Assembly (NCBI GenBank): GCA_005239435.1
Contig: SZNP01000009.1
Location: 1-64,000 of the forward strand
DNA length: 64,000 bases
DNA from: Halorussus salinisoli
Lineage (GTDB): Archaea > Halobacteriota > Halobacteria > Halobacteriales > Haladaptataceae
Direction of reading: 5' to 3'
The notes under the pieces are model-generated. The model saw only the letters and a program-made list of their open reading frames with translations, searched no databases and was not told where the DNA came from. Shown one piece after another: positions 26,002 to 34,624 of this stretch (positions are counted from its first letter, which is position 1; every line of letters begins with the position of its first letter). The translations under genes and the position numbers were made by a program.

Positions 26002-27021
26002 CTATCTGAGTTTCTTGTAGACGCTCGACAGCGCGTTGGTGACGCGATTGCCACGTTCCATGGTGTAGTACGACCGGAGTCGGGGACCGAACTTGGCCTT
26101 GTAGCCACAGAGTCGCTCCTCGTTCGCGCCCACGAGGTCGTAGTTCTCGACCCCCCGGTCCATCGCGTCGGTCATGATGGCCCAGTCGACGAGGTCGTTG
26201 ACCGGCAGGTCGTGGTCGTGCTTCGCACCGCCCTGCCACCGATACACCGTATCGTCGAACTCCAGCGCGACCATCCCGCCCGCGACTTCGCCGTCGATTT
26301 CGCAGGCGTAGGGCCGGACCGACCCGTCGGGCAGTCGCTCGGAGAGGTCGGTCACGAATGCGGGCGTGACTCCGTAACTCTCGTCTTGTTCGTCGTGGCG
26401 GGCCCGGATTTGGGAGATGATGGCCTCGATTTCGTCGGGACCGCCCTCGTAGATGCGGTAGTCACCGTCGGTCCGGATGTTGTTCCGGGCGTCGCTCGAA
26501 AAGGACATCAACACGTCCTCCTCGCCGGGCGTGAGGTCAACCGAGTAGGTGTGGCGCACGTCGACGTCGAAGTCGGCCCACTCGAACGGTCGCACGTCTC
26601 GATACGTCGGATTGGACCGAATCTGCGTGAACTTGGGGTTCAGTTCTCGTTCGATCCAGTCGAGACACCCCTGTACGAATCGTTTGTTCCGACGGTCTCG
26701 CTTCCGGCGCTTGAGCTTTCGATGGTTCAGGAGAACCGGCCCCAGGTACGTGACCCAGAGACCCGGTGCCGGCGAGAACGCCATCGTCATCCCGCCCTTG
26801 CGCGTCTCGAAGACGGGAAACAGCCCCACCGGTTCCTGGCCCTTGTAGCCGACGAGCGGGTGGACCCGGGCGTTCGCGTGGTCCGCCTGCGCTGATAGAG
26901 ACTCCCGATAGTGGAAGACGCTGGCTTGCGGCGACCGCTCCACGAGGTCGTTCCAGTCGTGGTGTTCGAATTCCGTCGCGTGTCCGATAGTGATGCCTTT
27001 CTGCTCTACTGTAACGCTCAT
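26002..27021 (-). CDS. FemAB-like (GNAT-fold) acyltransferase, copy 1
   Basis: A 339-residue protein of the FemAB/Acetyltransf_6 group, which transfers an acyl or amino-acyl group, in bacteria often onto cell-wall or exopolysaccharide precursors. Two GNAT-like halves are visible. The C-terminal half has the typical VAGGMVALEFDDTVYRWQGG, then DLVGANEERLCGYKAKFG. It begins one base after the AlkP gene at 27023-28657, so both form an operon driven by the 28684 motif. A paralogue at 42010-43098 shares GANTERLCRYKAKFG. The acceptor is unknown. Confidence 0.85.
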   Translation of the reverse strand: MSVTVEQKGITIGHATEFEHHDWNDLVERSPQASVFHYRESLSAQADHANARVHPLVGYKGQEPVGLFPVFETRKGGMTMAFSPAPGLWVTYLGPVLLNHRKLKRRKRDRRNKRFVQGCLDWIERELNPKFTQIRSNPTYRDVRPFEWADFDVDVRHTYSVDLTPGEEDVLMSFSSDARNNIRTDGDYRIYEGGPDEIEAIISQIRARHDEQDESYGVTPAFVTDLSERLPDGSVRPYACEIDGEVAGGMVALEFDDTVYRWQGGAKHDHDLPVNDLVDWAIMTDAMDRGVENYDLVGANEERLCGYKAKFGPRLRSYYTMERGNRVTNALSSVYKKLR

Positions 27022-27022
27022 A

Positions 27023-28657
27023 TTATTCGAGATATCCGAGGTCCGCGAGTCGCGCTTCGACGTTACCGTCGTCGGTCGCTTCCTGCTCGCCCGCGTCGAA
27101 CGCGGGGTACGATTCCCTGCCCACTGCCCCGACCGCAGGGAGGACCGACCCGTCCATCCGGTCGGCCGCCGGAACCCCCATCGTCGCCAGAATCGTCGGA
27201 GCCACGTCGAAGAGGTGCGCGCCCGAGAGGTCCGCGCTCGGATTCACTCCACTGCCCGAGATGGCCACGATTCCGTCTCGCTTGTGGTTGTAGGATTCGC
27301 TCGGCGGAGCGAACCGGCCGTCGCCCACGCGGGTCGAGAGGAACTCGTCGTATTCGCGCGGGACCGTGATTACGTCGGGCGCTCGCTCGACGTAGGGGCC
27401 GGAGAAGACCTCCTCGCGTCGGGCGACTCGCTCGAACACCGGCTTCCCGTCCGGGGTCTCGACTGCCGAGAGCAGGTCAACGAGGTCGTCGCAGAGCCTG
27501 TCGTACTCGCTCTCGGAGACGACGCCGCCAGGCTCTCGACCCTGCAGGTTCACCCGGACTCCGAGTTCGATGCGGTCGCGCATGTACGCCCGCGAGGCCG
27601 GGAAGTCCACCTGCTCGGAGCCAGCGCGGGCCACTTCGGTCGGGACGCGCGCGGCCACGAAGTCGGCCAGTCCGACCGCGGCGAGGGCGGCCCGGATGCG
27701 CTGGCTCGTCACGCCGACGCTGGCGAGGCCCGCCACGCCGCGTTCGAGGAGCGTCGGGTCGTCGTCGGTCCCGTCTCTCCCCTCCTTACCGTCCTGCAAC
27801 TGGTTGTCGGCGATGGTCGACCACGTCGGCATCCCCTCGCCCTCGGTCGTCGTCTCGACCAGTCCCCGTTCGCGCAGGAACTCGTTCGGTCGGAACTCGT
27901 GGCCGGTGTACTCGCCCATACCGTGGTCGCTGGCGACGACTACCGTGTCGGGGTCGCACGTTTCGAGGATAGTGCCTACCTGTCGGTCCACCGCCTCGTA
28001 GACGGCCCGGACTTTGCCGTTGTCGCCGGGGAACTCGTGGAAGACGGTGTCGGTCTGCTGGAACTGGACGAACCCGAACTCGGGGTCGAACCGGTCGGTG
28101 AGGTACCGGAACGCCTCGCCGCGCATCCGGACGAGTCGCTCGTACCACTCGACCTTCTCGCGGCCGTCGGCGTCCCGCGGCGCGTACACCCGGTACTCGC
28201 CGATTTCGTCCCGGATATCGTCGAGCAGTCCCGCCGGGTGACAGTCGGGGTCCTCGGGCGCGGTGTAACCCGGCACGATTGCGCCGTCGATTTTGCGCGG
28301 CGGATGCGTGACCGGAGCGTTGACGACGACGCTCGACTTCCCGTGATGGTCGAGGAGGTCCCAGAGGGGTCGCTCCCTGACGTGAGTCGCGTTCACTACG
28401 TCCCAGTCGTACCCGTCGAAGGTGAGGAAGCCGAACACGCCGTGCTTGCCCGGATTGACGCCGGTGTAGAGCGAGGGCCACGCGCTCGGCGTCCACGGCG
28501 GAATCTGGGACTCGAGGGACTCAGCCGCACCCGACTCGACTATCGACTCTAGGTTCGGGACCGCACCGGCCTCGAAGAGCGGGTCGAGGACGGACCGACA
28601 CCCGGCGTCCAACCCGATCGTCAGCGTCCGCATGCTCGTCTGCGGGTGGTCAGCCAT
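27023..28657 (-). CDS. alkaline phosphatase superfamily protein (type I phosphodiesterase-like), copy 2
   Basis: A 544-residue cytoplasmic hydrolase similar to copy 1. The metal aspartate is in LTIGLDAGC, the nucleophile region is IPPWTPSAWPSLYTGVNPGKHG, and metal sites are VQFQQTDTVFHEF and VVASDHGMGEYTGH. It is the first gene of an operon with the FemAB-like gene. Its ATG lies 26 bases after the 19-bp motif, so the transcript should be leaderless. An internal ATG at 28633 is possible but would break that spacing. Its link to a FemAB enzyme suggests joint modification of a surface polymer precursor. Confidence 0.83.
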   Translation of the reverse strand: MADHPQTSMRTLTIGLDAGCRSVLDPLFEAGAVPNLESIVESGAAESLESQIPPWTPSAWPSLYTGVNPGKHGVFGFLTFDGYDWDVVNATHVRERPLWDLLDHHGKSSVVVNAPVTHPPRKIDGAIVPGYTAPEDPDCHPAGLLDDIRDEIGEYRVYAPRDADGREKVEWYERLVRMRGEAFRYLTDRFDPEFGFVQFQQTDTVFHEFPGDNGKVRAVYEAVDRQVGTILETCDPDTVVVASDHGMGEYTGHEFRPNEFLRERGLVETTTEGEGMPTWSTIADNQLQDGKEGRDGTDDDPTLLERGVAGLASVGVTSQRIRAALAAVGLADFVAARVPTEVARAGSEQVDFPASRAYMRDRIELGVRVNLQGREPGGVVSESEYDRLCDDLVDLLSAVETPDGKPVFERVARREEVFSGPYVERAPDVITVPREYDEFLSTRVGDGRFAPPSESYNHKRDGIVAISGSGVNPSADLSGAHLFDVAPTILATMGVPAADRMDGSVLPAVGAVGRESYPAFDAGEQEATDDGNVEARLADLGYLE

Positions 28658-28683
28658 GTACTTTCTATCAGCGTTCGTTCGGT

Positions 28684-28702
28684 CTTTGTTATGGGCCGTC
28701 TG
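28684..28702 (-). promoter_or_regulatory. CA-N8-ATAACAAAG motif, AlkP/FemAB operon
   Basis: Minus-strand CAGACGGCCCATAACAAAG, ending 26 bases before ATG 28657. No other TATA box lies in the spacer, so the motif occupies the core promoter position. Confidence 0.8.
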
Positions 28703-28832
28703 TCACCCGGCAAACAAGACTTATCGGGGAAACGCCGGGTTAAGCCCGCGTTACTCTCCGGAAATCGACTGTTGCGACCGTTTCGTTGTGACCGTTTCAC
28801 AGGTGGCCGTTACACTTAAACCAGTAACGTAG

Positions 28833-28880
28833 CATTGAACTGAAGTCGGAACCTTTAAGAATAGATAGCCTCCCATTGAA
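28833..28880 (+). promoter_or_regulatory. promoter with CATTGAA direct repeats, first beta-helix paralogue
   Basis: CATTGAA at 28833 and 28874, 41 bases apart, flanks GAAGTCGGAACCTTTAAG, whose CTTTAAGA (28853-28860) is the TATA box for leaderless ATG 28887. The same arrangement and spacing recur before the paralogue at 31087. Confidence 0.65.
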
Positions 28881-28886
28881 AATCGC

Positions 28887-30464
28887 ATGGCACGCGACGA
28901 TACGGCACGCGAACGCAGTTCGGAACGATCACTCCTCGACCGACGCTCGTACCTCAAAATGGCGGGTGCGGCGGCCGCGTCGGTCGCGGCGGCAGGCGCA
29001 TCGAGCAGTTCCGCGAAGGCGGCGTCCTACGACACCATCGAAGTCCCCGCGAACACGAAGAAGACCATCGAGGTGGGCGCGGGCGAGACGTTCGAGAACA
29101 AGCTCATCGACATCACGGCCGACGGCGCGCACGTGAAGTTGACCACCAGCGGCAGTGGCTGGACGGTCCGGAACGTCGGCGTGAAGGGCAAGAACAACAA
29201 CATGGACGGCACGTACGGCACGTTCTACCTCCGATGCACTGAGGAGGGCGAGGCGCTGGCCGAGAACATCTACCTCGGGGACGGTTCGGTGGACCGATGC
29301 GGACACGCGGCCGTCTCCGACTGGGACAACCACGGAACGGTCACGATTCGCAACATCCACGTTCAGGGCTGGTCGGCCGACGGGATGTACATGTCCCACG
29401 CGGGCGTCTCGGAGAGTCACGGCATGGGCGAGACGCACGTCGAGAACGCCTTCCTCAAGAACAACAACATCGAGAACTGCCGACTCGGCACGCCCGGCAG
29501 TTACATCAAGGACAGCGTCATCCACGTCGAGAGTCAGGACGCGGTTCCGTCGAACCAGTCCGGGCAGGTCAACGCCCGCGGCCTCTGGTTCAAGGAGCAG
29601 TCCGGCATGAAGGCCGTCAACTGCGACATCTCGGTCAGCGGTTCCCACGCGGTGTTCGCCAGCGACAACGGGTCGGGCACGCTGGAGAACTGCCGAGTCG
29701 AAGGCCCCGTCAACGGAGAAGTCGAGCAAGTCAACGTCTCGGGCAGTCCCGACGTCTCCCCGCCCGGCAGCGTCCCGATGTCGGCCGAAGAGGCGGCGTC
29801 CGGCGAAATCGATTCGTCGTCGAACACCTCCTCGTCGTCGAACACCGACGGTGACGGCGGTACCGAGGACGACGGCACCGACCAGCAATCCGGCGACTCT
29901 AACGAGTCGGGCGACCAGACCGACGGACAGGGCGACCTGCTCGAACTCGTTCCCGACGAGAGCGCCTCCAGCGTCAAGTACGAGTTCACCGTCGAGGGAA
30001 GCGTCCGGAAACGCACCTCGGGCGACTCGGGCCACGTCTCCGAGGAGAGCGACAGCGTGACCGACAACGGCGACGGCACGGTGACGGTCACCGGCGTCGC
30101 GGGCAACGGCTACGGCGACGCCTTCTTCGTGGACGGGGCCATCACGGCGATGGACCTGGACGAGAGCGTCTGGACCCTCCACCTCGCCGGTAACGAGGTC
30201 AGCGTAGACGACCTGACGCTCCCGAACAAACTGGTCATCGACGGCGGTAACCGGCCCCGGCAGGCCTGCGACTACGCCTTCGAGGTCAGCGGTTCGGTCC
30301 GCAAGAGCACCGACCTCGGGTCGGTCCAGAAGAACGACAGCGTGTCGGACGGCACGATCACCGGGTCGGTCTTCGGCGGCAAGGACGGCTACCGGTTCTC
30401 GGGCGACGTCACCGGTTTCGACCTCGACGGTCCCGCCGACATCCGCGTCGAAGACGGGTCCTAA
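28887..30464 (+). CDS. Tat-exported parallel beta-helix protein with C-terminal repeat domains
   Basis: A 525-residue protein. A Tat signal (DRRSYLKMAGAAAASVAAAG) is followed by a beta-helix at residues about 45-300 with glycine-rich turns and strands such as VTIRNIHVQG and LENCRVEGP. A Ser/Asp/Thr-rich linker follows (about 310-350). Two repeats of about 80 residues, each starting with YEFTVEGSVRK or YAFEVSGSVRK, close the protein. The N-terminal 310 residues resemble the neighbour at 31087-32031, which lacks the linker and repeats. It probably binds or trims a surface glycan; no catalytic residues are assigned. Confidence 0.82.
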   Translation: MARDDTARERSSERSLLDRRSYLKMAGAAAASVAAAGASSSSAKAASYDTIEVPANTKKTIEVGAGETFENKLIDITADGAHVKLTTSGSGWTVRNVGVKGKNNNMDGTYGTFYLRCTEEGEALAENIYLGDGSVDRCGHAAVSDWDNHGTVTIRNIHVQGWSADGMYMSHAGVSESHGMGETHVENAFLKNNNIENCRLGTPGSYIKDSVIHVESQDAVPSNQSGQVNARGLWFKEQSGMKAVNCDISVSGSHAVFASDNGSGTLENCRVEGPVNGEVEQVNVSGSPDVSPPGSVPMSAEEAASGEIDSSSNTSSSSNTDGDGGTEDDGTDQQSGDSNESGDQTDGQGDLLELVPDESASSVKYEFTVEGSVRKRTSGDSGHVSEESDSVTDNGDGTVTVTGVAGNGYGDAFFVDGAITAMDLDESVWTLHLAGNEVSVDDLTLPNKLVIDGGNRPRQACDYAFEVSGSVRKSTDLGSVQKNDSVSDGTITGSVFGGKDGYRFSGDVTGFDLDGPADIRVEDGS

Positions 30465-31033
30465 TCCGACTTCGGCGCTCCCCCTGCTGATGCTTCGGCG
30501 ACCTCCGTTCGCCCCTCCCGAGTTCGCTCCGGTCTCCGCGACTCCTCCAACGACTCCCCTCGTCCTCCGCGGCTTCCCCTCCGCGACTCCCCTCGCTTGC
30601 GACGACCGGTCCCCGGTTCGCCGCGCCCTCCGAAATTCTCGCCCGTCTCCCGTACTAAATTCGTCCCTAGAGATTCCCGTACATTCCTTTCGGCAATATT
30701 TCTAACCTTTATACGGGATTTTGAATTTGTTATGTGTGACTAATTCGTTCTACCACCACACGATTACCGCGACGAGGCAGTCACTCGCCATCAGTGGTCG
30801 TTCGGCGGCCGCCTATCGGCCACTGGTTGGCCCGCCGAGCAGAGCGAATTTCTGTCACTTCCGGCACCGTTGTGGGACGTTCCGGAACGAAACGCCGGTG
30901 GAAACGTCGGGTTACCGTCAAACGTCGGCGGAGTAGCACTTATATCGGTGCAGTGCATTCGGGCGAACGGGCGGTTCTCGGGTGCTCGCCTTCGACTCTA
31001 CCGTTCGACCGCCAACTTAAATTGCCAATCCCG
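30465..31033. other. intergenic region between the beta-helix paralogues
   Basis: About 570 bases. 30474-30620 is pyrimidine-rich with recurring TCCGCGACTCC units. The rest holds an isolated TATA-like ACTTATATC near 30939-30947 and a near-miss to the 19-bp motif around 30728 that lacks the CA element. No gene is supported. Confidence 0.45.
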
Positions 31034-31081
31034 CATTGAATAGAAGTCGGTACCTTTTTGAAGTGGTAATCGAGCATTGAA
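31034..31081 (+). promoter_or_regulatory. promoter with CATTGAA direct repeats, second beta-helix paralogue
   Basis: CATTGAA at 31034 and 31075, again 41 bases apart, flanks GAAGTCGGTACCTTTTTG with a TATA-like CTTTTTG at 31054-31060, about 27 bases before ATG 31087. Confidence 0.65.
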
Positions 31082-31086
31082 CGTGC

Positions 31087-32031
31087 ATGGCACGCGACGA
31101 GACGGCACGCGACTCCGAATCCGAAACGGCCCTCCTCGACCGGCGTTCGTACCTCAGGCTGGCCGGCGCGGCCGCGGCGGCCGTCGCCGGGGCCGGGATG
31201 GCGACCTCCACCGAGGCGGCCTCCAACGACACCATCACGGTTCCCGCTGGCGAGACGCGGCGCATCTCGGTCGGTGACGGCGAGACGTTCGAGAACAAGC
31301 TTCTCGACGTCACGGCCGACGGTGCGAGCGTCGTGATTACGGCGTTCGCCGACGACTTCACCATCCGGAACGTCGGCATCAAGGGCGTCCACCCCGGCGA
31401 GGAGAACTTCCTCAAACTCTGCGTCCCGAGCGAGGACGCGACCGGACTGGTCGAGAACGTCTACCTCGGCGACGGAGCAGTGGCAGGCTCGAAGGGCGGT
31501 ATCTACGTCCACTACGACCCCGGACACGAGGGCGAACTCACCTTCCGGCAGGTCAACGTGGCACACTCCTCGAACAACGGTCTCTACGGCTCCTCGCCCG
31601 GCCACCGCGGCCAGTCGGGACTCGTCCACGTCGAGGACTCGTACTTCTACTCCAACAACGTCTCGAACGTCAGACTCGGCTCGCCGGGCGGCACGAGCCA
31701 CGTTCGGAACACGACCATCCACGTCGACGACTCGGTCAACGGCTGTGACACCAACTGCTCGTCGCCCGGCGCGGTCAACGCCCGCGGCGTCTGGGCGTGG
31801 GACGGTCCGGTCGCGCTCCACGACTGCGACGTCCGGACCGGAAGCCACGGGTCGGCGCTCGCCACCCGAGACGGTGGGTCCATCGAGGAGAACGACTCCC
31901 GCATCGGAAGCGAGGCCGACACCTCGCCGCCCGAGGGCGTCCCGACCTCGGCCGAAGAAGCCGCAGGCGCGTCGTCGTCCGGTTCCGACGACTCCCCCGC
32001 CGCCGCGACGGAGGTGCGAGATGGCTTCTAA
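31087..32031 (+). CDS. Tat-exported parallel beta-helix protein, short paralogue
   Basis: A 314-residue paralogue of the gene at 28887. It has the same N-terminal pattern (MARDETARDSESETALLDRR), a Tat signal (DRRSYLRLAGAAAAAVAGAG) and a beta-helix at about 40-290, with shared strands GETFENKLLDVTADGA and IRNVGIKG. It ends in a short Ser/Ala-rich tail without the C-terminal repeats of its neighbour. It overlaps the next small gene by 11 bases. The pair arose by duplication that included the promoter. Confidence 0.82.
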   Translation: MARDETARDSESETALLDRRSYLRLAGAAAAAVAGAGMATSTEAASNDTITVPAGETRRISVGDGETFENKLLDVTADGASVVITAFADDFTIRNVGIKGVHPGEENFLKLCVPSEDATGLVENVYLGDGAVAGSKGGIYVHYDPGHEGELTFRQVNVAHSSNNGLYGSSPGHRGQSGLVHVEDSYFYSNNVSNVRLGSPGGTSHVRNTTIHVDDSVNGCDTNCSSPGAVNARGVWAWDGPVALHDCDVRTGSHGSALATRDGGSIEENDSRIGSEADTSPPEGVPTSAEEAAGASSSGSDDSPAAATEVRDGF

Positions 32032-32248
32032 GAACACCCGAGACACCAGCGAGCGCTGGCAGGAGGCACCACGCGACCCCGAGCCGTCGGACCTCGGCTA
32101 CGAACTCGACGACTGGGAGGTCATCCGCGCGAGGAAAGACGACCGAGGTCACCTGATGTTTCTACCCGAAGAAGAGGACATGCTCCGCGAGGAGGCGTTC
32201 ATCGTCGCCGACGCCTGCTCGGTCTGCGACGTGGTAGAGCGAATTTAA
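32021..32248 (+). CDS. small acidic haloarchaeal protein of unknown function
   Basis: A 75-residue soluble protein containing DLGYELDDWEVIRARKD and GHLMFLPEEEDMLREEAF, ending CSVCDVVERI. The conserved W and the CxxC-like pair suggest a small folded domain. Its ATG lies 11 bases inside the end of the beta-helix gene, in another frame, so the two are probably co-translated. Its stop overlaps that of the convergent glmM gene (TTAA). No function is known to me. Confidence 0.75.
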   Translation: MASKNTRDTSERWQEAPRDPEPSDLGYELDDWEVIRARKDDRGHLMFLPEEEDMLREEAFIVADACSVCDVVERI

Positions 32249-33603
32249 CGGCTCGCGTCTTCGACCAAGCTCCGCGCTTCTGCGAACAGTTCGTCGGTCC
32301 GCGCTTCGCTTCTGGTTTCCGCCGTCACCCTGACCAGCGGTTGGGTCCCGCTGGCGCGCACGAGGAACCACCCGTCGTCTGTCCCGACGCGCACGCCGTC
32401 CAGCGTCGTCACGTCGTCGTACGCCGCGAGGACCTGCTCGCGGACGCGCTCGACGACCTCCTCTTTCTGTTCGGTCTCGACGCTCCCGCGTCGGAGCGGG
32501 TAGCTCTCGACTTCGCCCACCAGCGCGTCGAGCGACCCCTCCCGTGAGACCAGTCCGGCCAGTCGACACGCCGCCAGCGGACCGTCGGGACACAGGGTCT
32601 CGGCGGGCCAGATCCACGCCCCGCTGGGTTCGCCGCCGAAGGCGACCCCTGAGTCGGTCGCGCGCTCGGCCACGTACACGTCGCCGACGCGCGTGCGCGA
32701 GACCGAGACGCCCTGCGATTCGAGCAGGTCGGCGACCGTGAGACTCGTGTCGACCGGGACCGCCACCTCGTCGCCGGGGTTCGCGGCCTCGCGGGCGAAC
32801 AGCGCGAGCAGGAGGTCGCCCGAGACGAACTCGCCGCGCTCGGTCACCGCCCGCATCCGGTCGGCGTCGCCGTCGTGGGCGATGCCGAGGTCGGCGTCGA
32901 ACGCGCTCGAATCGTCGTCCGGAGCGTCAGAGCGGGTTTCGGCCTCGCCCGCCACGAACTTCGTGAGCGCCCGACAGTTCTCGGCGGTGGGTTCGCTCGG
33001 TCGCGCGGGGAACGACCCGTCGGGCCGGTCGTTCAGGGTCTGGACGTCGTGGCCGAGTCGCCGGAGCGCCTCGGCGGTGGCGCCGCCGACGCCGTTGCCG
33101 ACGTCCACGACGATGGAGAGTTCTCCGGGCGCGGCCGCACGCGTGAGTGCGGTCACGTGGCGCTCGGTCGCGTCGTCCCACTCGCCGACCTCGCCGAGTT
33201 CGTCCCACGCCCGGAGTTCGAAGTCGTCTTCGCGTATGCGCGAGGCGATGGCCTCGCGCTGGCGCTCGCCGAACGCCTGCCCCGAGGGGTTCCAGAGCTT
33301 CAACCCGTTGTCCGGGGCCGGGTTGTGGCTGGCCGTCACCATCAGGCCAGCGTCGGCGTCTCGCCAACCCACGCTCCGGGCGACGGTCGGGGTAGCGACC
33401 TCGCCGAGTCGAATCACGTCCGCGCCACACTCCCGGAGACCCGCAGTCGCGGCGTCCGCGAGCATCGTCCCGCTCTCGCGGGCGTCTCTCCCCACGACGA
33501 CTCGGTCGTAGCCCTCGCTGGCGAGCGCACGCCCGACCGCCAGGGCGAGGTCACAGGTCACTTCGTCGCCGATTCGTCCACGGATACCGCTGGTCCCGAA
33601 CAT
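32245..33603 (-). CDS. glmM: phosphoglucosamine mutase (phosphohexomutase)
   Basis: A 452-residue enzyme interconverting glucosamine-6-phosphate and glucosamine-1-phosphate, the middle step of UDP-GlcNAc synthesis. The phosphoserine loop is TASHNP (S92), the metal loop is DGDADRM near 240, the sugar-binding loop is GEPSGAW, and the C-terminal phosphate loop is RASGTQPLVRV. A phosphomannomutase activity cannot be excluded. It follows a winged-helix gene with no gap, so it is read from the motif at 34277, like glmU and glmS. Confidence 0.88.
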   Translation of the reverse strand: MFGTSGIRGRIGDEVTCDLALAVGRALASEGYDRVVVGRDARESGTMLADAATAGLRECGADVIRLGEVATPTVARSVGWRDADAGLMVTASHNPAPDNGLKLWNPSGQAFGERQREAIASRIREDDFELRAWDELGEVGEWDDATERHVTALTRAAAPGELSIVVDVGNGVGGATAEALRRLGHDVQTLNDRPDGSFPARPSEPTAENCRALTKFVAGEAETRSDAPDDDSSAFDADLGIAHDGDADRMRAVTERGEFVSGDLLLALFAREAANPGDEVAVPVDTSLTVADLLESQGVSVSRTRVGDVYVAERATDSGVAFGGEPSGAWIWPAETLCPDGPLAACRLAGLVSREGSLDALVGEVESYPLRRGSVETEQKEEVVERVREQVLAAYDDVTTLDGVRVGTDDGWFLVRASGTQPLVRVTAETRSEARTDELFAEARSLVEDASR

Positions 33604-34164
33604 CTAATTCTCCTGTCCGTTCGCGCGATGGAGTTCGGGCGGCGTTCCCGTGTTGCCGCCGCGCCTGTACGCCACGTAGTGAACGACCGCCGAAACGCCG
33701 AATATCGCGAGAATGATGGTCGCCAGTACCAGTCCCGGAATCAGAGTGAAGGGGTAGACGTTCAGCCACACCGCCGCGACGAGCAGCGAACTGGCCCCCA
33801 CCAGTCCGAGGTAGTACCGGTCCCACGGGAACTCCTCGCGGGAGACGTCGCCCAGATAGATGTCGAGGTCCGACGCCCGGTCGCCCAATCTGACGATTCC
33901 TTCGTCGCGGTCGTACTCCACGATGTCCGCCTCGTCGAGTTTCGGGAGGTGGGTCTGGTACAGCGAGATGTACACTCGCTTGCGCTGTTCGGTCGAGAGG
34001 GCGGCGGGCGTGGTCTCGTTCTCCCACGCCGCCACCTGTTCGGTCAGGTCCGAGAGCTCGGTCTCGCCACCCTCCCGACGGAGGAAGTACAGCGCGTATC
34101 GACGTCGTGGACTCTTCAGGACCTCGAAGACCTCGTCCTGAGAGAGCTCGTCAGCGCGGGACAT
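33604..34164 (-). CDS. winged-helix (DUF7344-like) protein with C-terminal membrane anchor
   Basis: About 186 residues. Residues 1-105 form a DUF7344-like winged helix (VFEVLKSPRRRYALYFLRREGG and LYQTHLPKLDEADIVEYD). Two membrane helices follow: YYLGLVGASSLLVAAVWL and LIPGLVLATIILAIFGVSAV. It looks like a membrane-tethered transcription regulator. ATG 34164 (MSRADELSQ) is preferred to GTG 34215. It is directly upstream of glmM and lies 112 bases after its own copy of the 19-bp motif, so self-regulation is possible. It is a candidate regulator of the surface-glycan set (inference). Confidence 0.82.
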   Translation of the reverse strand: MSRADELSQDEVFEVLKSPRRRYALYFLRREGGETELSDLTEQVAAWENETTPAALSTEQRKRVYISLYQTHLPKLDEADIVEYDRDEGIVRLGDRASDLDIYLGDVSREEFPWDRYYLGLVGASSLLVAAVWLNVYPFTLIPGLVLATIILAIFGVSAVVHYVAYRRGGNTGTPPELHRANGQEN

Positions 34165-34276
34165 GCTCCCCCGGTATTCGGCAGGTCGTCGGAGGCGATA
34201 CACGCTCAGAGCCACCGGAGTTGGAGGATGTCCGCAGGTGAGACCGCCGCATACCCTCGAAATTGACGTATTGGCA

Positions 34277-34295
34277 CTTTGTTACCCAGTTGCTG
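34277..34295 (-). promoter_or_regulatory. CA-N8-GTAACAAAG motif, winged-helix/glmM operon
   Basis: Minus-strand CAGCAACTGGGTAACAAAG, oriented to the winged-helix gene. It forms a divergent pair with the motif at 34458. Confidence 0.75.
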
Positions 34296-34457
34296 TTCGG
34301 GGGTAACGTAGCGGTACGACCGTTTCTTCTCACGGTACCCGTCCATTACCCGAGTCGCTCGTGGGAGACGCGAGTTCCGCCGTTCCTGACTGGGGCCTCG
34401 ACCCGAAGGAGCGTATTCGCCCGACAGAGGCCCGATAGGCCACCTATACCCCCGAGC

Positions 34458-34476
34458 CAAGCGGCGTATAACAAAG
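34458..34476 (+). promoter_or_regulatory. CA-N8-ATAACAAAG motif, wbp-type operon
   Basis: CAAGCGGCGTATAACAAAG, 140 bases before the GTG of the acetyltransferase gene. The long leader contains short upstream frames. Confidence 0.78.
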
Positions 34477-34552
34477 AGGTGCGCAAGGCATTGAGTCGAT
34501 AACGCCCGGCCCGCCGTCCGGCGATATGGTCGGGCAAATCGACTGACCTACT

Positions 34553-34624
34553 ATGATTCCGTTATCGACTGCAATCGCTCGAGCGGTCCCCCGTTCCCGC
34601 GTGGGGGTGAACCTGCGTGGCTAG
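34553..34624 (+). CDS. possible 23-codon upstream ORF in the wbp-type leader
   Basis: ATG 34553 opens a 23-residue frame (MIPLSTAIARAVPRSRVGV and four more residues) ending at TAG 34622-34624. It overlaps the GTG 34617 start of the acetyltransferase by eight bases. A six-codon frame (MVGQID) lies further upstream. Translation of these could control or couple entry into the operon. There is no evidence of expression. Confidence 0.3.
   Translation: MIPLSTAIARAVPRSRVGVNLRG

Noticed and set aside
30726..30745. ATAACAAAT on the minus strand, similar to the 3' half of the shared motif
   Set aside because: The CA element is not at the eight-base spacing, the final G is missing, and no minus-strand gene lies downstream.
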